Below, in pieces: positions 34,900-46,550 of a stretch of 64,000 nt of DNA. Position numbers and translations under genes: made by a program. The stretch comes from Ampelocalamus luodianensis (taxonomy: Eukaryota > Streptophyta > Magnoliopsida > Poales > Poaceae), in contig CM070628.1 of assembly GCA_036346255.1 (NCBI GenBank), forward strand, positions 13,345,840-13,409,839. Direction: 5' to 3'. The notes below the pieces were generated by a model. The model worked only from the letters and a program-made list of their open reading frames with translations, made no database searches and was not told the DNA's origin. Numbering within the stretch: position 1 is the stretch's first letter; every line of letters begins with the position of its first letter.

Positions 34900-37800
34900 C
34901 AAAGATGGCGACGAAGAAATGGAATACCAAGAGCCTCAGCATATCGTCAACATGATCTTTGGTGGATCCTCCTCGTACGAGTCAAGATGTCATCTGAAGG
35001 CCGTAGAGCAAGAAGTCAACCTTGTCGAAGCTCCGATCACTACCAAGCCATCCAAGTGGTCGGAGACCGTGATCTCCTTCAGCAAAGAAGACTACCCCAT
35101 CCCATCGACTCGTCCAGGTAGATTCCCTATTGTTGTTGAACCTAATATTAATAATTGCAAAGTTAATCGGGTTCTAATAGATGGAGGTAGTTCTTTAAAC
35201 ATTTTATTTACGGGAGCATCGGAAGAAATACAAATTCCCAGATCGAAAGTAAAACCTGTGAAATATGTCTTCTATGGCATAGTTCCTGGTTCTACTACAA
35301 AATCGATAGGGCAACTGTCCCTACCTGATAACTTCTGAACAGAAAAGATTATGTTTGATGTGGTGGACTTCGAAACCACATACAATGGAATTCTTGGTCA
35401 TCTGACATTAGCAAAGTTCCTCATAGCTACGCATTACAGTTATCAGAGCTTAAAATACCAAGATCAAAAGGGGTTATTACGGTTCGAGGGGATAGAAAGA
35501 TGATATATGCATGCGATCGAAAATCCTTAGAACTAGTGAATGAGCTTCCGACTAGGGAAACTAATCAACCTTCAACGCAGGTTAAGCACTCAAGACAGAA
35601 GATGGCCCCAAAACCATCCGACCAGACCAAGGAGGTTCCGCTCGATAAAAGCGCTTATCTGGAAAGCATCAAAGCACCGCCTGGGTCAGGAAATGTTAAT
35701 GCACCTACCCAAATGGTACTGGTCGAAGCATGACTCGATCCTAAATAGGAAGAGTCGCTCGTCTCCTTCCTTCGAGCAAACATGGATGTATTCGTCTGGC
35801 AGGCATCCGACATACCCAGAGTCCCCAGGGAGGAGATCGAGCACATGCTAGTGCTCTAGCCTGACAAGAAACCGATCAAGAAGAAGGTAAGGCGTTTTGC
35901 ACCTGATCGGAAGGAGGCAATCCAGTAGGAGATTGACAAGCTCCTCAAGGCTGAGTTCATTCGTGAAGTCGACCACCCCGAGTGGATCGCTAATCCTGTA
36001 ATGGTTAGGAAAAGTAATGGGAAATGGTGAATGTGTATCGATTTCACAGATCTTAATAAAGCTTGTTCGAAGGATGACTTTCCCCTTCCACGCATTGATC
36101 AACTTGTAGATTCTATTTTCGGGTGTGAGTTGTTGAGTTTTTTAGATGTGTACTCGGGGTACCACCAGATTAATATGAGTAAAGATGATGAAGAGAAAAC
36201 TTCCTTCATCACACCCTATGGCACTTACTGTTATATCAAAATGCCCTTTGGTCTCAAAAATACTGGCGCAACTTTTCAAAGGTTAATGCAAAAAAACCTT
36301 TAATCCATAGATAGGTCAAAATTTGAAAGCCTACGTTGATGACTTGGTCATGAAAAGCATCAATACTGATGATCATATTCCCGACCTACACGAGACTTTC
36401 AATAACTTAAGAAGACATAACCTTAAATTAAATCTGGAAAAGTGTGTGTTCAGAGTTTCCTCTGGAAAGCTTCTTTGGCTCCTAGTTTCGGCTAGAGGAA
36501 TTGAAGCAAACCCAGTAAAGATATCGGACATCGAGCAGATGCGCCCCCTGACCACGAAGAAAGAAGTCCAGAAACTAATCGGTTGTATGGCAGCACTAAG
36601 TCGTTTCATAGCATGGTTAGGCGAGAGGGGGTTGCCTTTCTTTAAGCTTCTTTGGAAACACGGGAGTTTCGAGTGGACTAAAGAAGCAAACAATGCCTTT
36701 GAAGAGCTTAAGGAATATCTTACGAGTGCCCCGATCTTAGTATATCTAAGATCGGGAGAAACATTGCTGATATATGTGGCTGCAACGCAATAAGCTATTA
36801 GCGTAGTACTGATTGTTGAGCGTGATAACATCCAACGACCAGTATATTATGTAAGTGAAGTCTTACATGGACCAAAGGAACGGTATCCACAGGTACAAAA
36901 GTTGCTCTATGGTCTCCTTATGGCTTCAAGGAAACTAAGGCATTACTTTCAGATCCACAGAGTGGTCGTACCAACCGGATATCCGCCTAGTCAAGTTATC
37001 AGAAACAGGGAATCATCAGGACGAATAGCAAAATGGGTGGTCAAGCTTGGGGCGTTCGACCTCCATTTCATCTCAAGAACAACAATCAAGTTCCAGGCTT
37101 TAGCAGAATTCATTACCGACTGGACAAACCCTGAACCCACCCAAGGGCCCGAGTGTGAACACCACGATGAGTGGACAATGCACTTTGATGGTTCCTTGAT
37201 GCTCAAGGGCTCGGGAGCTAGAGATGTCTTGATATCCCTTACAGGAGAACAAATCAAATACGTTATTCAGTTAAACTTTCCTACTACAAACAATGTGGCA
37301 GAATACAAATGTTTACTAAAAGGACTCGTAGATTACTAGTGAAAGGTGATTCTCAACTAGTAGCGAATCAAGTCAGGAAAGAGTATCAATGCTCAAGTAC
37401 CAAGATATCATCTTATTTGGCGAAAGTACAAAAACTCGAAAATCACTTCTTCGGTTTCCAGATCCAACATATTCCTATAAAGAAAAACTTTCTAGCAGAC
37501 CAGTTGGCGTGGATAGCCTCCGCAAGGTCACATGTCCCGTTCGCAGTTTTCCTCGAGCAACTCGATTCACCCTTAGTGGTCGAGCCTTCTGAGGACTTAG
37601 ATGCTCCTCTAGAGGTCGTGCACATCGACCCTAGTAGCAATTGGATGACGTCGATCTACAATTATCTTCAGCATAATATTATTCTTGAAGATGATGTAGA
37701 GGTTGATCGTATAGCTCAAAAAGCCAAATCATACACTCTGACCAAAAGTACCTTTTATAAACAGGGATCTCACGGAGTGTTGATGAGATGCATATCTCAA

Positions 37801-38520
37801 ACGAATGGCATTAAGTTGCTATCCAACATTCATAGAGGAGTCTGTAGAACACATCATTCCTACAGAACACTGATCGCTAAAGCCTTCAGGCAAGGATACT
37901 ACTGGCCAACCGTCCTCTATGATGCAAAAGAGTTCATGATGAAGTGCGTATAATATCAATTCCATAGCCGACAAGTACATCAGCTGGCACAAACTTTACA
38001 AACAATACCTCTTTCTTAGCCTTTTGGAACCTGAGGATTGTCTGGGACCTTTCCCAAGAGCATCCAGGGGCTTCGAATTCCTTTTCATCATGATTGAAAT
38101 GTTCGCAAAGTAGATAGAAGCCGAACCAGTTGTTAAAATAACAACTCAGGTTGCCAAGAGGTTTCTCACAAAAACATGATCACACAATTCAGTATACCCA
38201 GTCGTATAATCACAGATAATGGTACCCAGTTTTCGAGCGGTAATTTACAGGAATTCTGCGAAGATCTAGGTATCAAGATAAATTTCGCTTTTGTTGCTCA
38301 TCCACAGAGTAAGAGAGCAGTCGAGCGAGTTAATGGTGTAATAATGCAAGAAATGAAACACCGAGTATTTGATCAATTAACAAAACGGTCAGGAGCTTGG
38401 TTTCAAGAACTTCCTTCTGTATTATGGCCGTTTGAACCACGACCAGCTGTGCGACTGGTGAAATACCATTTTTTCTGGTTTATGATGCTGAAGCCATGCT
38501 CCCTCCAAAACTGAAAATTG
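34900..38520 (+). pseudogene. Degenerate pol of the Tat element (PR, RT, RNase H, aRNH, integrase)
   Basis: Protease is at about 35130-35330 (VLIDGGSSLNILF active-site region). RT is at about 35930-36430 (WMCIDFTDLNKACSKDDFP with the W codon changed to stop, SGYHQINMSKDDEEKTSF, CYIKMPFGLKNTGATFQ, AYVDDLVMKS with the catalytic YVDD). RNase H is at about 36560-36990. The additional RNase H is at about 37180-37420 (HFDGSLMLKGSGA, NNVAEYKCLLKGL, KGDSQLVANQV, carrying the D-E-D residues but with a frame jump between them). The integrase zinc-binding part is at about 37830-37960, and the core with ITDNGTQFSSGNLQ and AVERVNGVI is at 38190-38345. Numerous stops and frameshifts make it non-functional. 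Confidence 0.85.
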
Positions 38521-38645
38521 GCTCTGCTCGCACCGATTGTTTCAATGAAAACGATCAAGAAGAACGAAGACTCAACAACATCAATTTCCTTGAAGAACGA
38601 CGAAACCAAACCCTGATACACTCGGTAGTCTACCATAAGCAATGA

Positions 38646-39099
38646 CAAAGGGCTCCGACAGGTGGGGCCACAACGTCAGCAAGAGAGAGAGAGTGGGGGC
38701 ACGAGGCAGGCTAGAGCGAGCGCAAGCGAAGTGGGCTAAGCTAGATTTCGGCCAAATGGTCCGGCAGGAAATTCAAAATAGGTTTTGAATTTTTCCAGAA
38801 AGGCTGGTTGGTTTCTAAATTGTTAAACTTGGCAAACTGGCTCCAAAATTTATGAAAAGTTTTATGGAGGCTCTTGACACAATATGGTTTCTTGTGTAAA
38901 TTTTCTAGAATTTTATGTGTTCTGTATTTTTCTCGAAAATTCTTTCAAGCTATTGTTTGCATATAATTTCAATATTTGATTTATGCAAAAGTTCAAAAGC
39001 ATGCTCGAATTATGTTCCCACACATAAACATGCTCAAAATTGTCCCCTCATTTATTTTCAACATACTTTCCCCAAAATTGAGATTTTTGGGATGTTACA
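38646..39099 (-). mobile_element. Right half of the LTR split by the Tat element
   Basis: It ends TTTTTGGGATGTTACA at 39099, the reverse complement of a TGTAACATCCC LTR start, as does the intact LTR at 51134-54338 (GGGATATTACA). Together with 30937-31851 it forms one interrupted LTR on the minus strand. The left outer end (a TGTCGGGACC-like motif) is missing, so no target duplication can be checked. Confidence 0.65.
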
Positions 39100-39104
39100 G
39101 GCAC

Positions 39105-42100
39105 ACCTCGTGATGCAGTTGTCTCGGGAAGGATATGACGGAGACGACGGATCGTCGGGAGCAGAGAACGGGGCGGCAGCGTGACTCGATGCCACTGGCT
39201 TTCTGGCAAAGTTACGAGGCAAGGAAGGCACTACTAGTAGAGTGCACCGCGGCCCTCTACCACCTCCACAACCGCCCTCTTCCTCCATCCGCCAATCTGG
39301 CCTCTAGAGATGGAGAGAGAGAAAGAGAGAGCAGGGACCTCGGGAGCCGTAAACAATGGGACAGAAGGAGCCACATGATCTTCGTGCGAGCGTTGTCCAA
39401 GACTCTTTGTGTGTATAGTAGCACCGCTCAAACAAAAGGCAGAGGCAGGGGTCGCAGCTCTGTGTGGCCGCCGCAGCGACAGGACAGTGTGTGCAAGTAG
39501 TGGGTAAAGGAGAGGGGCGGCAGTGTAGGGAAGGAAATGTGGCATCCACGCCAGCCAAACCACTTTGGATTGGGCCATGTCAACGCCACATCATATAAAA
39601 TCACCATAGTTTGGGTTGGGGGTAAACTGAATGGTTATGAGAGTTGGAGGTTGGTACGTGTCTGGTTTTATAGTTTAGGGTTGATTTCTGGACTTTTCTC
39701 GAAGAGTTCAGGTTGTAAAATAGACCTTTTCCAATTTCTAAAGAGTATAAAAGCACAGTATGGTTGCTGGTGTAATTATGACTCGATTAACAAGTGACGA
39801 TGTTGACTAAGAATTCTTCTTTTCAGTAAAGTTCAATCAATGAATTCTAAACATCATCTGATTACTACAAGCAGCACGTACGTACTGCATATTCCACAAC
39901 AAAGAAAGGGAAATGGGCGCCAATTAAGTTATCGAATTATTTCCTGGGCGTTTATTTGTTATCATTGATAGATGATCCCTACCCAAGCATGAAAAATGCA
40001 TGCATGCATGCATGAGGCATGACCGAACCACCACCCCACCCGCACCGGTCTGCCCAACGAACTAACCGCCGCGCGCGATCGCTCGCTCGCTCGACCAAAT
40101 TCCGAGCAGGTGCATCGGGCATGACACGCACATGGAGCTGCGCCTGTACGCAGGCGACGGGATCACGTACGCATGCATGCGCGCGCAGTGGAGGCTGCTC
40201 AGCTTGACCACAACGTGGCCTCCGTCGGCCTCGGGCCCCACGCGAGCCGGAGTACGCGCGCACTGCATGCGTGCGTGCTGCCACGTACTATGCATGCACA
40301 AATGTACCGTGCTACTGTGCTAGTACTACTTACTAGTGTAGGGTGGGTGTACAGATGAGCCGTGTTATCTGTTCGGAGACCCGGGCAAACTTTTCCAAAT
40401 TGAAGATGGATAAATAGGCTGTTGTAAAAAAGGATTAGTAAACTAAAGCTTGGTGCGAATAGCGAAGCTAAGATTTGTTCACACACTGAATTACACGCTA
40501 GCCATGAGTCTATAATATTTACGAAAGAGCAGGGGAGTGGTCCTGACCTCATATAGAGGTTAGATTGGTGCCTCTCTGGATGAGAAATGCTATACATACT
40601 ATACATGTGTTACGATACCAGTACGACTTGAGGAGGATCGGAGGAGTGTGTCCGTCTGGTGTGTGCCCTCTCCCCACATTAGTGGTACGAGGGTTGTAAC
40701 AAAAATGCGGTGTGTAACGGTTATGTGTCTGAATTATAGTGTTTTTCATCGATCCTATATGAACGGTGGTTAAAGCCAATACCATACACTCGTGCATTAA
40801 TTCCTTATCAATATTTTTTTACTGTACCCTTGAAAAAACAATTACCAAGAAAAATGTATACAGTTACTCTTCTTAATTAAACTCTACGTTGCTAAATTTT
40901 TTGCTTCCGTATCTGTCTCTCAAGTCTTTATGTGCGTAAAAGATGATCTGTAGATGAGATTATTTGTAATCGACACATGTCGGGCGCATTAATTTACCCG
41001 GAACAGTTATGCCCAACCGATCAGAGGTACGTTAGGCCGTTAGCACCGATGGATCGATATCTCGATCCCACTATGAATTTCGCGGGGAGAGGCCGGTCGA
41101 CAAGGACGCGACGAATTAACACGTGAGGGAGTTAAGGCGCATATGCGTGTGTCCGAGATATCTGTGCCCGCGCGATGTGACGCCGGCGTACGTACGCGCC
41201 GTGTAGCGTGATCGCATGTCAACCGGCGTGAGCCCGACCGGTGCGCGCGCGGCACGCCCTGCCCCTCACATGGCCCTCCTCCCGATCCCCTCCTTGCCCC
41301 GCCCGCCCGCCCGCCACCACACGACGCGTCCCACTGCACATCTCGGGGTCGATCGATCGAACTCGAGCGGATCACCCCGCGCGCGCGCGTCGTGGCCGCC
41401 ACGGCCGCGTCCGATTCCCACTTCGGCATGCGTGCGCGCCGAGCCGAAACGACCCGAACCGCGCATCCGGCCGGGTGACCCGGCCTCCCGTGCCGCACGA
41501 CAAGCTGTGGCGAGACGTGACGGCCCCCTCCTGCGGCCTTCGGCCTGCATCGACGGCATGCATGGCCACATGCACGTACGCGTACGCGGTCGACGGGCCT
41601 GGCGGCCGCGGGAGGTTCGCCTTACGACTGAAAGGAAACGAAATCATTAACTGCGCGCGCGCGGCTGGTACGAGCCCACGCGCCGTCACGTGGACGTATG
41701 TGTACGTTGTCCGGAGCCGAGAGCGAGCGAATACATGTACGTACGCGTCAGGACACCTGGCGGGGGCTCCAACATCGGACGCGCGAGATTTGCGTTCGTG
41801 GCGGGTAAATGCGGCCAAAGAACGGGGATTGGTACGCATCAGTTGCGCCTCTCGGTTCTCCGTTCGCGATGTGGTATTAAGGCCGCGTAAGCCACCACTG
41901 TTAGGCATATGTTTATACTATGCGTGCTTAATTAACAATCACAATATATACAAGATAAGACAAGGGGATCCAGGACCCAATCGCTAGGTCGTGGTGAGTT
42001 GTTGTCCCGGAAGCGGGCACGGGGGACAGGGCATCTTATGGGTCTGTTACTCGGGTTTTTCTGTGATGGGGACGTGTCGTAGTTAAAGATTATTTTCTGC

Positions 42101-42540
42101 CGATTAGAGCTACCTAAGTGGAGTTCAGATCGCAGCCGTTGGATTGTAAATGAAAGGACGATACCAGCTGAACTCCACAAATTTTCTGAACATTTTGCTA
42201 CGCAAAACGTATTGATTGTGAGTTGGTGATAATTTTGCTACGGAGTACATATGTGAATAGCATTTTCTGATCATTTTGCTACGTAATTGAACCGATAATA
42301 CAAATCGATCGGTAGGGTTGGGCACGTGGCAAGTGGAGGGGAGGTTGTGTGTGTGGCCGTAGCTCATAACTAGGTGGGTCCATGGGCATGCACAGTGAGG
42401 AGCTGGAGAGGGACATGTGGGCCCAACCCCCCATTTTTCTTTGAGGATGTGTGTCTGCAGCTCGATCGATCGCTAACTCTCTTTACCACTGTCTTGCCTC
42501 CGTCGTCTTATATCTTCCTCTTCCCGGCTCTAGCCAACCA
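39105..42540. other. Intergenic region upstream of the ILI-like gene
   Basis: No gene is recognised. 39998-40014 is a short (CATG)n run. 41200-41900 is a CpG-rich stretch with CGCGCG runs, in which open frames of up to 248 codons on both strands reflect composition rather than coding. AT-rich, MITE-like DNA lies at 41900-42360. Confidence 0.5.
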
Positions 42541-42546
42541 GCTCCC

Positions 42547-42553
42547 TATAAAG
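42547..42553 (+). promoter_or_regulatory. TATA box of the ILI-like gene
   Basis: TATAAAG in CTCCCTATAAAGACCCCC lies 146-152 bp before the ATG. A pyrimidine-rich stretch follows (42561-42600), consistent with a transcription start at about 42580 and a leader of about 120 bp. GATCGATCGA repeats occur in the leader at about 42623. Confidence 0.72.
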
Positions 42554-42698
42554 ACCCCCTCTCACTTTCTGCTTCCCATCACACTTCAGCTAGCTAGCTC
42601 TCCACTGTATCATATACACAGCGTCGATCGATCGATTTTTTTCTTCTCACCGGCCGGCTCAGCTAGCCTCTCCATCTTCGCTGCATTATTCTCCGACG

Positions 42699-43127
42699 AT
42701 GTCGAGCCGGAGGTCGCGCGCTTCCATCTCGGAGGAGGAGATCAACGAGCTCATCTCCAAGCTCCAGTCCCTACTCCCCAGCGCGCGCCGCCGCGGCAGC
42801 AGCCAGGTACGTACCCACGTAGTTTCACCTGCAACGCACACACGGAATGACACTGCTGGCAGCCTGGCACACTGCACATGCGTATATACCATGCTCTTGC
42901 ATGTACATACGTACGTAGTTAGGTACCTAGCCTCAGAGTCAAAGCGTAATGTGCTATGAATGGCGTCTATGCAGGCGTCGACGACGAAGCTGCTCAAGGA
43001 GACGTGCAGCTACATCAAGAGCCTGCACCGGGAGGTTGACGACCTCAGCGACCGCCTCTCCGACCTCATGGCCACCATGGACGACAACAGCCCGAGCGCC
43101 GAGATCATCCGCAGCCTCCTCCGCTAG
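42699..43127 (+). CDS. ILI/BU1/PRE-type atypical HLH protein, 86 aa, two exons
   Basis: Coding exons are 42699-42806 and 42975-43127, joined across a 168-bp GT-AG intron (donor CAG/GTACGT, acceptor ATGCAG/GCG). The 86-residue product starts MSSRRSRASISEEEINELIS, has helix 1 (INELISKLQSLLP), a short loop (SARRRGSSQASTT) and helix 2 (KLLKETCSYIKSLHREVDDL), and ends with the family tail EIIRSLLR. The basic DNA-binding region is absent. Known members (rice ILI/BU1, Arabidopsis PRE) are nuclear or cytoplasmic HLH proteins that sequester inhibitory bHLH partners such as IBH1 and promote cell elongation and lamina bending under brassinosteroid control. Length and intron position fit the family. It is the only intact host gene in the window. 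The exact rice paralogue (ILI5/6/7-like) is not resolved, so no symbol is given. The 3' UTR probably ends at about 43290. Confidence 0.95.
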
Positions 43128-43299
43128 CTGCTGCTCAGGATGACAGGATCACGGCCTCCTCCAAAGCTAGCTCCTCACTGTCAGCACTCAGCACAGCTCG
43201 TGCCTACATATATATACATACACTTGATGTTCATCGATCTCTGCATGCCTAGATCTGATCTACCTAGCTCTCAATGTAATACATATGGTGATCGATACC

Positions 43300-44968
43300 T
43301 AAGGCTAGTTTAATTGGTACTTAATTTACTTTGGTAGGGCATTAGCTAGGACCGCCTAATTAAGTTTGTAGATGCTTCATTAGCTCACCTTGATCATCTC
43401 CTCGCCTGTGGTTTCTTCCCAGTTTCCATCTCTCTGTCTTGTTCATTTCTTTTTGTTATTTTTCTGTCTTTTTCTGTAAACTTATTTGCGATTTGGATCG
43501 AGTTGTTTCCTCTACAGACAACCGACCGACCGCTAGCTACCCATCGAGAGGTACTGCTCATATACTACGTACCATCCAAGCATGTACTGTTGTTGCAGCT
43601 TGATTGATTAATGTAATCTGATTATCGCTACGTGCCATGAAATTTAAGTACATATTATACACGTGACTACTGATTATTACTCAAGACAGTAACATACAAA
43701 AGATCTATAAAAAAAAAAAATCTACAGTATATATTGAACCCCCATGATTCCATGAACACAGGGCTCTCACAAGTCACAGCATCCGGCAATTCTTAGGGGT
43801 TGAACCTAACTAATTAGGTGCATGGGAGGTACACCCCCACCAGATACGTTTGAATTTGTGCCTTCCTTCTTCTTAATGAAAAGATACCTAGCTACTATTA
43901 TGTATTCTCGTTTTATTAACATGCAACAGTCCCATTGTACTCTCTTCAGTTCACAAAAACAAATCATTTTGAAATGCATGCAGTCAAACTTTGAAAACTT
44001 TAACTATTGATACATTTTTAAATATTTAGATTAGATATATAAAAATCATATGTGTTAATTATTATAAATTTATTAGATTTTACAAATATATTATGATAAT
44101 TAGTGGCCAAATCTGTATTTTGATGACCATATCAACATCCAAATGTGAACCGAAGGAAGTACCATGGAACGATCGGACATCTCTGTGCCTTATCCTCGTA
44201 GGAGGACGTACAGCACGTCCCCATAGAAATTCTTTCATCAGAAGATGCCTCTCTTTCGTGGACGTTTCTGTTCTTATCTCCATCCGTACGGAGGACGAAA
44301 CTACCAGACGGTTGTTTCGCGGAAATGGGAGGAGGAATTGACTGACCGGAGCAGTGCACCAGTAGGCTACTTGCATCTGCGTGCATGGGATGCCATGCCC
44401 ATGCGCCCGTGGCCCCACTCGTAGTGTGCCGCGTTAGCAGTAGTACAAGTACGGGCGCGGCGGGTATCGCCGTATCGCGACAGGTCCCCCTGTGCGCATG
44501 TGTGGTCGCCTGCGCCTGTCTTTTCTTTCGGATGAAAGAAAGGAATGGATCGGGGAAAAGGCTCCTCGCAACGACTGCCTTTTCATCGGTTGTTAGTCGT
44601 GCGTGGACTCAACTGCCTCCTCTCCTAGCCCTGCACGTAAGAGGAGAGCGAGCGCGCGTGTTACCATCAGCTTACAACGGTACGGTACCTGTGAGTGTGA
44701 GGTCTGGGCTGCCATGCCGTGGTGTAAACATGTAATGGTGTGTATTCGAGTTTTTTTTTTTTTTTGACTTTTCACGGTCTTACGGTTTTAGGTTGTGTAG
44801 TAATTAGGGGGAGAATGACATACCGCTACGAGGGAAGTTGCTGAGCTGGTTGAAAGGCTCGTACTTGCTGCCCTTTGCCGTAGAGCACCTGCGGTTGCGG
44901 TGCCAAAGTTATTGGTGGCGTAAATACGTACGTGCGAGGTCAAATTGTCTAGGGGGGAATTTTCAGAC
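43300..44968. other. Intergenic region downstream of the ILI-like gene
   Basis: AT-rich DNA, with a degenerate Stowaway-like stretch at about 43930-44110 (a TACTCTCTTCAGTTCACAAAA-like opening resembling TACTCCCTCCGT). A T(13) run lies at 44752. No gene is seen. Confidence 0.45.
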
Positions 44969-44983
44969 AACAGTTGAGATTAT

Positions 44984-45265
44984 ATGAGGAACGAGTTGGG
45001 GCTCGTTGGCTTAGGGAGGCGTCGGCCACCCAACCGACCAGGGTTTGAAGCCTAGGGGCTCAGCTTGGTATCTCATCTGGGGTTATTTGTGTGATTTAAG
45101 CGGAAGCTCGAGGTGGAGGACTGTGTAAGGGCACAATAGCATATAGGAGCTTTAGACTCTTAGCTCGTCACAGTTTGAGCGCTGCTCCCGTGGACGCTTT
45201 CAAAGATAGAGTGTTTCTTTTCTTTAATGTGGGCCGGATACGGTTAAATCCCGGACATTAAAAAA
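44984..45265 (+). mobile_element. tRNA-type SINE with 15-bp target duplication
   Basis: The body is about 282 bp and ends in an A run. It is flanked by identical 15-bp direct repeats AACAGTTGAGATTAT (44969-44983 and 45266-45280). Near the 5' end TGGCTTAGGGAGG (about 45007) resembles a pol III A box and GGGTTTGAAGCC (about 45041) a B box, spaced as in tRNA-derived SINEs. Length, A-tail, long variable target duplicate and internal promoter together support a SINE. I do not recognise the family (it is not p-SINE1 at its start). Confidence 0.8.
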
Positions 45266-45561
45266 AACAGTTGAGATTATCTCATTCTGAGTCAGAAACT
45301 TATAATTCCAAGGCTTCTGCAAGTACAGGTTTGCATTGTTAATCCGCTAACAAGTTGCAGAGCTTTGTTTTCCAGCTATCCGTAGCGCCCATATAGTTGC
45401 ACAAAACTTGAACGCATAATGAGGTTTTGTTTGGATGAGCTCCAAAAGCAGCGCCTGTTAGGTCGAAATCGCACCATTTGGAAATTATCCGAACAAAGCC
45501 TGACAAGAAAGTTTGAATCTCTGATGGTCATAAATTCAACTCAGCTTGCATTACATGAGAT

Positions 45562-45705
45562 AACCTGAAATCCAAGCATTTCAAAAGTCAGGCAACCATA
45601 AATATATACACTGTTTTCTACCCCTACACAACCTGAAACCCAAGCATTTCATTTCGAAGTGTAGGCAACCATAAACATAAACTCTTTTCTACCTCTAGTC
45701 CATGG
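45562..45705 (+). repeat. Imperfect tandem duplication of about 70 bp
   Basis: Two adjacent units share ACCTGAAAYCCAAGCATTTC, GGCAACCATAAA and TTTTCTACC in order. Non-coding. Confidence 0.8.
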
Positions 45706-46550
45706 AGGATATTAGAGGGGCTCCAGAAAAAGGTTACGCTGTACGAGCTGCGATGGGTGGAATTTTCACACAAGGGAGCAAGTCTGCAGCTCTACCTCGC
45801 ACAGGTACGGTATATCATCAGATCAACAGACTCTAAAGGAGTGAGAAGTCCTAGTACTGACAGGAACAAGTATCTGCAGGGCATATGGATACAGAAGAGG
45901 TTCTAAAGGAATATTGCAGCCAACATATCCTATATGTATGCGTGTGTTATGTGCTCGAATAGAAAAATAAACATTATCATCGACTATTTCTGTACTACAG
46001 AGAGAAGCCATGATTAACAAGTGACTTCATCAAGCAGGAACCAGGGGTAAGCTCAAACGATAATGACTTCATCTAGCTCTATACAGTATACTTAGGCTGA
46101 AAAAAAAGCTCATTAGTAAGGCTCGTTGGCTCGATTCAAAATTGCTTTAATTAGACTCACTATTTGGTTAAATATTAAAATGAGTCAATTTTAAATGAAA
46201 TTAGATTTCACTCTGGCTCGGCTCGTTAGCTCGGTTATAAAAATACTTCCAAACTATAAATAAAATGATATTAAATCAATCTGTAGCAATTTCAAAAAAA
46301 ACTCGATAAAACGTCTACTTGACTCGATTTCCACCCCTACAGTATACACCTCTCGTTGCTCCGATGCATCTGTTGGTACAATCTTACTTGGACTGTCGAT
46401 ATTTGTCTGCAATAGAATTGTGCTGGAGAATATTTTATTTGGATATTCTTAATGGCCCAGGAACGACTCCACAGAATCCGCCGGCCAAGAAAATGTACAT
46501 TTGCTGGCGGGAAAAGCTACAGGTTACACCTGTTAGTCGATGATCAAATC
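45706..46550. other. Spacer downstream of the PRAF-type pseudogene
   Basis: 46110-46250 has GGCTCGTTGGCTCG and GGCTCGTTAGCTCG in an AT-rich context, a MITE-like pattern of uncertain identity. No gene is seen. The 3' UTR of the minus-strand gene may extend into this stretch. Confidence 0.4.

Larger units (their letters stand above)
31852..38645 (+). mobile_element. Tat-lineage Ty3/gypsy retrotransposon, 3' truncated
   Basis: The order is 5' LTR (31852-32553), primer-binding site (32556-32573), gag, protease, RT, RNase H, an additional RNase H and integrase, the gypsy order with RT before integrase. The extra RNase H after the first is known only from the Tat clade among plant gypsy elements. 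Frames are broken by stops throughout. The sequence departs from pol after the integrase at about 38645 and no 3' LTR follows, so the 3' end has been lost. It is inserted in an older LTR whose halves flank it. Confidence 0.87.

Noticed and set aside
41241..41987. 248-codon plus-strand frame and antisense partners as genes
   Set aside because: CpG-rich composition keeps frames open on both strands; no domain, no plausible splice or family similarity.
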